Shown here: in pieces, positions 14,868 through 17,080 of the stretch
How positions within the stretch are numbered: the stretch's first letter is position 1
How the letters are laid out: every line of letters begins with the position of its first letter
Assembly: GCA_018711755.1 (NCBI GenBank)
Contig: DVHY01000130.1
Span: forward strand, 1-17,080
Length of the DNA stretch: 17,080 bases
Source of the DNA: Candidatus Limivicinus faecipullorum
GTDB lineage: Bacteria; Bacillota; Clostridia; Oscillospirales; Oscillospiraceae
Direction of reading: 5' to 3'
Notes under the pieces: model-generated
Database searches by the model: none
Told to the model about the DNA's origin: nothing
The model's input: only the letters and a program-made list of their open reading frames with translations
Position numbers and translations under genes: made by a program

Positions 14868-15368
14868 GTGGACGAGGACTTTTTGAGAGAACTGTATATA
14901 GAGATGTACCCCAAGCTGTACCAATACGCCCGGGTGAAACTGGGAGACAGGCAGCTGGCTCAGGAGCTGGCCCAGGATGTATTTGTCCTGGCCCAGGAAA
15001 AGATAGACAGCCTGAGGCAGAGCCCCAACCCCAAAGGCTGGCTCATAAAAGCGGCGGGCTACGCCGTCCTCCACGCCCAGCGGACAAAAAAACTGCTGGA
15101 GAGCCGCCTGCTGCCCCTGGATGAAAGCCTGGCGGCGGCTCCCACGGAGCCGGAGGAATACGGCCTGCGGGAGCTGATGAGCCGGGAGGACTGGCGGCTG
15201 CTGAGCAGCGTTTACCTGGAGGGCCGCTCCATTAAGGAGACGGCGGAGCTCTGCGGTCTGAGCCTGGAGGCCTGCAGGAAAAGACTCTTCAGAATAAAAC
15301 GGAGACTGAGGAAAAAGCTGGGAGAGGACCTGAGCATCGGGAAAGGAGGGGAAGGCCATGACAGATAA
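14868..15368 (+). CDS. ECF (sigma-70 family, group 4) RNA polymerase sigma factor, copy 2
   Basis: A compact ECF sigma factor of 166 residues. Region 2 is at about 5-75: LYIEMYPKLYQYARVKLGDRQLAQELAQDVFVLAQEKID, with NPKGWLIKAAGYAVLHAQRTKK for the -10 contact. Region 4 is at about 104-153: SREDWRLLSSVYLEGRSIKETAELCGLSLEACRKRLFRIKRRLRKKL, a clear helix-turn-helix. The start is GTG at 14868, with AAAGGGG 7 bases upstream; no ATG gives a full region 2. The last 11 bases overlap the start of the putative anti-sigma gene. It differs greatly from sigma copy 1 outside the family core, so the two probably read different promoters. Its divergent neighbour is lipoprotein 2. Confidence 0.91.
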   Translation: MDEDFLRELYIEMYPKLYQYARVKLGDRQLAQELAQDVFVLAQEKIDSLRQSPNPKGWLIKAAGYAVLHAQRTKKLLESRLLPLDESLAAAPTEPEEYGLRELMSREDWRLLSSVYLEGRSIKETAELCGLSLEACRKRLFRIKRRLRKKLGEDLSIGKGGEGHDR

Positions 15369-16518
15369 ATACTCTGCGCAGCGGCTGCGCGGTCTCACGG
15401 ACGCCCAGCTGGAAGAGCTGGTACAGGGCCTGTCCCCGGAGACGGAGCCTGAATATTGGCTTGCGGTGATGGAGGAATATTCCCGCCGGGAGAGTGCCCC
15501 GACCCCGGACACCGAGACGGCCTATAGGGACTTTCTGACCGAATACGCCGGGCAGCAGCCCCTGTTCTGCGACGACGGGGACTGGGATGAGCCCCACCCC
15601 CTGGAGCGCCGCCGGCTTTCAAAGACGATGCGCATCCTTCTGATAGCGGCGATACTCTCCGCCCTGTTTGCGGCCACCGCCTTTGCCGCCGGCTGGTTTG
15701 GCCTGAGGGAGCGCAGCCTCTCCACAGGCATCCAGGTGGACAGATTTTCCATAACGGAAGAGGGGGAATGGGAAGAGCAGGAGACGGAAGCCGTGCTCTT
15801 CATCCCGGCGGGCTATAAGGACAGCGACGAATACAAGGCCTCGGAGGAGTGGTTCCTCTTTGACCTGGCCTACAGAGCGGAGATGGCGGACCGCTGCGTT
15901 GCCGCCGGCCTGGGGTCCTTGGACTGGACGGACGATGAGGGAGCCTCAGAGCTGCTGGGGAACAGCATGAGGATATACACGGCCGGCGACGTGCCCATGG
16001 CGGAGAAGCTGCTGGAGATTTGCGAAAAATATTCCCTGAAGTTACACATCTACAGATTATTTGCTGCGGATATGGAGGATTTCTGCAGGCTCAGCGGCAC
16101 CGAGCCCTTCGGCGCCGACATGGGCGAGGCCTATGTCTTTGAGGACGGCTCCTATCTGTTTCAAGGCAGCTTCCTCTACCAGGGAGAATACTTGGATTAC
16201 TCCCTGGAGAGGCATATTGAAGGCACACTGCCGCCCTTTACCCGGCGGCTTGGCGAGCCGGAGAACTATGAGGAATGGGAGTATACCACCAGCCGGGGCT
16301 GCACCGTGTGCATAGACTGGAGCAAAGAGGCGGACTGGCTGTACTATACCTATGAGCAGGGGGAAGCCGTACTGAATTACGGCCACACGGTGTTCGTAAG
16401 CTACGCCAAGGACGGAGCCTTCCTGACCCAGTGGGGCTATGTGCCCGGCGGCAAGGAGGCCGCCCAGGACTTTGCCGAGCTCTTCGACCTGGAGGCCGCC
16501 TGCACCGGCAGACCCTAA
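15358..16518 (+). CDS. Putative membrane-bound anti-sigma factor, copy 2
   Basis: A 386-residue single-pass protein whose start overlaps the sigma gene by 11 bases; GGAGGGG precedes the ATG. Residues 1-90 are cytoplasmic and acidic/helical (LTDAQLEELVQGLSPETEPEYWLAVMEEYSRR) and are the likely sigma-binding part. A hydrophobic segment at 91-113 ends AAGWFGL. The outer part (about 270 residues) contains KYSLKLHIY at 224-232, GEAYVFEDGSYLFQG near 256-270 and YEEWEYTT at 304-311. The same blocks in the same order occur in the protein at 7712-8689, so the two are paralogues, differing mainly in the length of the inner tail. There is no HxxxCxxC zinc motif. The anti-sigma role is inferred from operon position and topology. 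The outer domain would be the sensor; its ligand is unknown. Confidence 0.74.
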   Translation: MTDKYSAQRLRGLTDAQLEELVQGLSPETEPEYWLAVMEEYSRRESAPTPDTETAYRDFLTEYAGQQPLFCDDGDWDEPHPLERRRLSKTMRILLIAAILSALFAATAFAAGWFGLRERSLSTGIQVDRFSITEEGEWEEQETEAVLFIPAGYKDSDEYKASEEWFLFDLAYRAEMADRCVAAGLGSLDWTDDEGASELLGNSMRIYTAGDVPMAEKLLEICEKYSLKLHIYRLFAADMEDFCRLSGTEPFGADMGEAYVFEDGSYLFQGSFLYQGEYLDYSLERHIEGTLPPFTRRLGEPENYEEWEYTTSRGCTVCIDWSKEADWLYYTYEQGEAVLNYGHTVFVSYAKDGAFLTQWGYVPGGKEAAQDFAELFDLEAACTGRP

Positions 16519-16577
16519 CCGGCCCGACAGGGGTGCGGAGGAGAGAGACTTCAAAAATAAGTTGACATAACACTTAA

Positions 16578-16608
16578 GGCAGGGCGGAGAAAAACTCTCC
16601 GCCCTGCC
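16578..16608. terminator. Strong hairpin after anti-sigma 2
   Basis: A perfect 13-bp stem, GGCAGGGCGGAGA (16578-16590) with TCTCCGCCCTGCC (16596-16608), loop AAAAC. There is no T-run on the plus strand (TGCGATAAAG follows), so it is not a standard intrinsic terminator in that direction. On the minus strand the tail TTAAGTGTTATG is only slightly better. It may end the sigma/anti-sigma 2 transcript or protect its 3' end. Confidence 0.55.
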
Positions 16609-16674
16609 TGCGATAAAGCCGGCAGCGGGGGAGAGCCAGGAGAAAACGTTTGAAAAAAGTGTTTTACATGAACG

Positions 16675-16748
16675 GGCCGGTAAAACAAAAGACCTGTTCC
16701 CAAAGGAACAGGCCGGTAAAACAAAAAACCTGCTTCGCAATCGAAGCA
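16675..16748 (+). repeat. Tandem GGCCGGTAAAACAAAA blocks, each followed by a hairpin
   Basis: The 16-base word GGCCGGTAAAACAAAA occurs at 16675-16690 and again at 16711-16726; each is followed by (G/A)ACCTG, so 21 of 22 bases agree. After the first comes CCTGTTCC-CAAA-GGAACAGG (16693-16712), after the second TGCTTCG-CAAT-CGAAGCA (16731-16748). The hairpin sequences differ while the flanking word is kept, so the structure rather than the stem sequence seems conserved. A looser third block begins at 16992. Confidence 0.8.
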
Positions 16749-16787
16749 AGCTATATTAAAAGAATACTCAGTGAGCTTTTTGGTGGA
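16719..16787 (+). repeat. Long direct repeat, copy A
   Basis: These 69 bases are identical to 17012-17080, an offset of 293 bases. They include the TGCTTCG-CAAT-CGAAGCA hairpin (16731-16748) and the segment ending in GAGCTTTTTGGTGGA. Identity on the left stops at 16718. Confidence 0.92.
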
Positions 16788-16833
16788 ATTCCGGGCCGCC
16801 GCTGCCAGTGGCAGATGAAGGCGGCCCGGAATT
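16787..16833. repeat. Large inverted repeat with nested hairpin
   Basis: AATTCCGGGCCGCC (16787-16800) pairs perfectly with GGCGGCCCGGAATT (16820-16833). The 19-base centre itself holds CTGCC-AGT-GGCAG (16802-16814). It would form a long stem with a nested hairpin in RNA or single-stranded DNA. Confidence 0.9.
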
Positions 16834-16844
16834 ACCGCAGCCGC

Positions 16845-16879
16845 AGCTTTTGCGAAAGCGACAGTGAATCGCAAAAGCT
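16845..16879. repeat. Inverted repeat AGCTTTTGCG / CGCAAAAGCT
   Basis: AGCTTTTGCG (16845-16854) and CGCAAAAGCT (16870-16879) are perfect inverted copies around a 15-base loop. It lies between the larger inverted repeat and the tRNA fragment. Confidence 0.82.
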
Positions 16880-16890
16880 AAAAGCGGCAA

Positions 16891-16922
16891 GGCGGAGATA
16901 AGCGGGATCGAACCGCTGACCT
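16891..16922 (-). pseudogene. tRNA 3' fragment (T-arm and 3' acceptor strand, tRNA-Ala-like)
   Basis: Read on the minus strand, 16922 to 16894 gives AGGTC, a perfect T-arm AGCGG-TTCGATC-CCGCT, and TATCTCC, which is the 3' acceptor strand of a tRNA. It is followed by GCC in place of the expected discriminator plus CCA. Clostridial tRNA-Ala genes have this 3' half as I remember them. The matching 5' acceptor strand, D-arm and a normal anticodon arm are missing, so this is a remnant and not a working tRNA gene. Such 3' ends are used as integration sites, or the fragment may be part of the repeat element. Confidence 0.68.
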
Positions 16923-17011
16923 GTGCGGTGCTGAAGGCGGCTTACCGCTGTAAGCGGCATCAAAAGATCAAGAGGCCGGCGGTTTCATAAAGGCCGGTAA
17001 AAAGCCGAAAC

Positions 17012-17080
17012 AAACAAAAAACCTGCTTCGCAATCGAAGCAAGCTATATTAAAAGAATACTCAGTGAGCTTTTTGGTGGA
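17012..17080 (+). repeat. Long direct repeat, copy B (runs off window)
   Basis: Identical to 16719-16787 through the last base of the window, so its real right end is outside. It is preceded by a looser GGCCGGTAAAA block at 16992. If the match continues, the unit is 293 bases long and would include the inverted repeats and tRNA fragment again. Confidence 0.92.

Larger units (their letters stand above)
16519..17080. other. Non-coding, repeat-rich intergenic region
   Basis: No credible gene is seen in these 562 bases; short open frames on both strands follow the repeats and have no ribosome binding site or recognisable protein. The stretch holds a perfect hairpin, repeated GGCCGGTAAAACAAAA blocks each followed by a hairpin, two large inverted repeats, a tRNA 3' fragment, and a long direct repeat that reaches the right edge. 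These are listed separately. Confidence 0.85.

Noticed and set aside
16562..16567. TTGACA after anti-sigma 2 as a promoter
   Set aside because: At 16-18 bases downstream there is only the GC-rich hairpin and no -10-like sequence.
16650..16901. Small open frames across the right-end repeats on both strands
   Set aside because: The translation simply follows the repeats (PVKQKTC twice) and stems; no ribosome binding site and no protein-like conservation can be argued.
16675..17080. CRISPR array
   Set aside because: The repeats are 16-22 bases and 69 bases with irregular spacing (36 and 293), not regular repeats with equal spacers, and no cas gene is present.

Overview
The window looks like a piece of a Gram-positive, moderately GC-rich anaerobe of the Clostridia, most like the gut Oscillospiraceae. 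The basis is lipoproteins with Firmicutes-type lipoboxes, strong AGGAG-type ribosome binding sites, short U-tailed hairpin terminators, frequent ATA isoleucine codons, and the Lar nickel-cofactor genes. This placement is an inference from gene style; no marker gene is present.

Left part (1-7080), metabolism and transport. A TetR-type regulator, open to the left edge, converges on a minus-strand operon larB-larE-larC. That operon makes the nickel-pincer nucleotide cofactor of lactate racemase and related enzymes; no larA is visible here. Divergent from larB is a ZIP-family metal transporter. It is followed by a cysteine-synthase-like PLP enzyme and an APC-family amino acid permease. Promoters and hairpin terminators can be placed for most of these units.

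Right part (7081-16518), a duplicated envelope-signalling island. There are two ECF sigma factor/membrane anti-sigma pairs (7158-8689 and 14868-16518), each translationally overlapped. The two anti-sigma candidates are recognisable paralogues: the same TM segment style ending in WFGL, then EYGLSLHTR versus KYSLKLHIY, then YEQWEYET versus YEEWEYTT. The first pair also carries a third gene for a secreted protein of about 514 residues. Between the pairs lie two minus-strand paralogous lipoproteins of 709 and 710 residues. Each joins an N-terminal propeller-like region to a C-terminal ABC-type solute-binding domain, but no ABC permease or ATPase is nearby. The arrangement suggests two parallel signalling or sensing modules rather than uptake loci. 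One lipoprotein gene has an ECF-like promoter candidate, and the other is divergent from the second sigma gene.

Right end (16519-17080), non-coding, repeat-rich DNA. It contains a perfect 13-bp hairpin, repeats built on GGCCGGTAAAACAAAA followed by a hairpin, and two large inverted repeats. There is also a reverse-strand tRNA 3' fragment (T-arm plus acceptor strand). A direct repeat of at least 69 bp recurs after 293 bp, and its second copy runs off the window. This looks like part of a dispersed, structured intergenic element.
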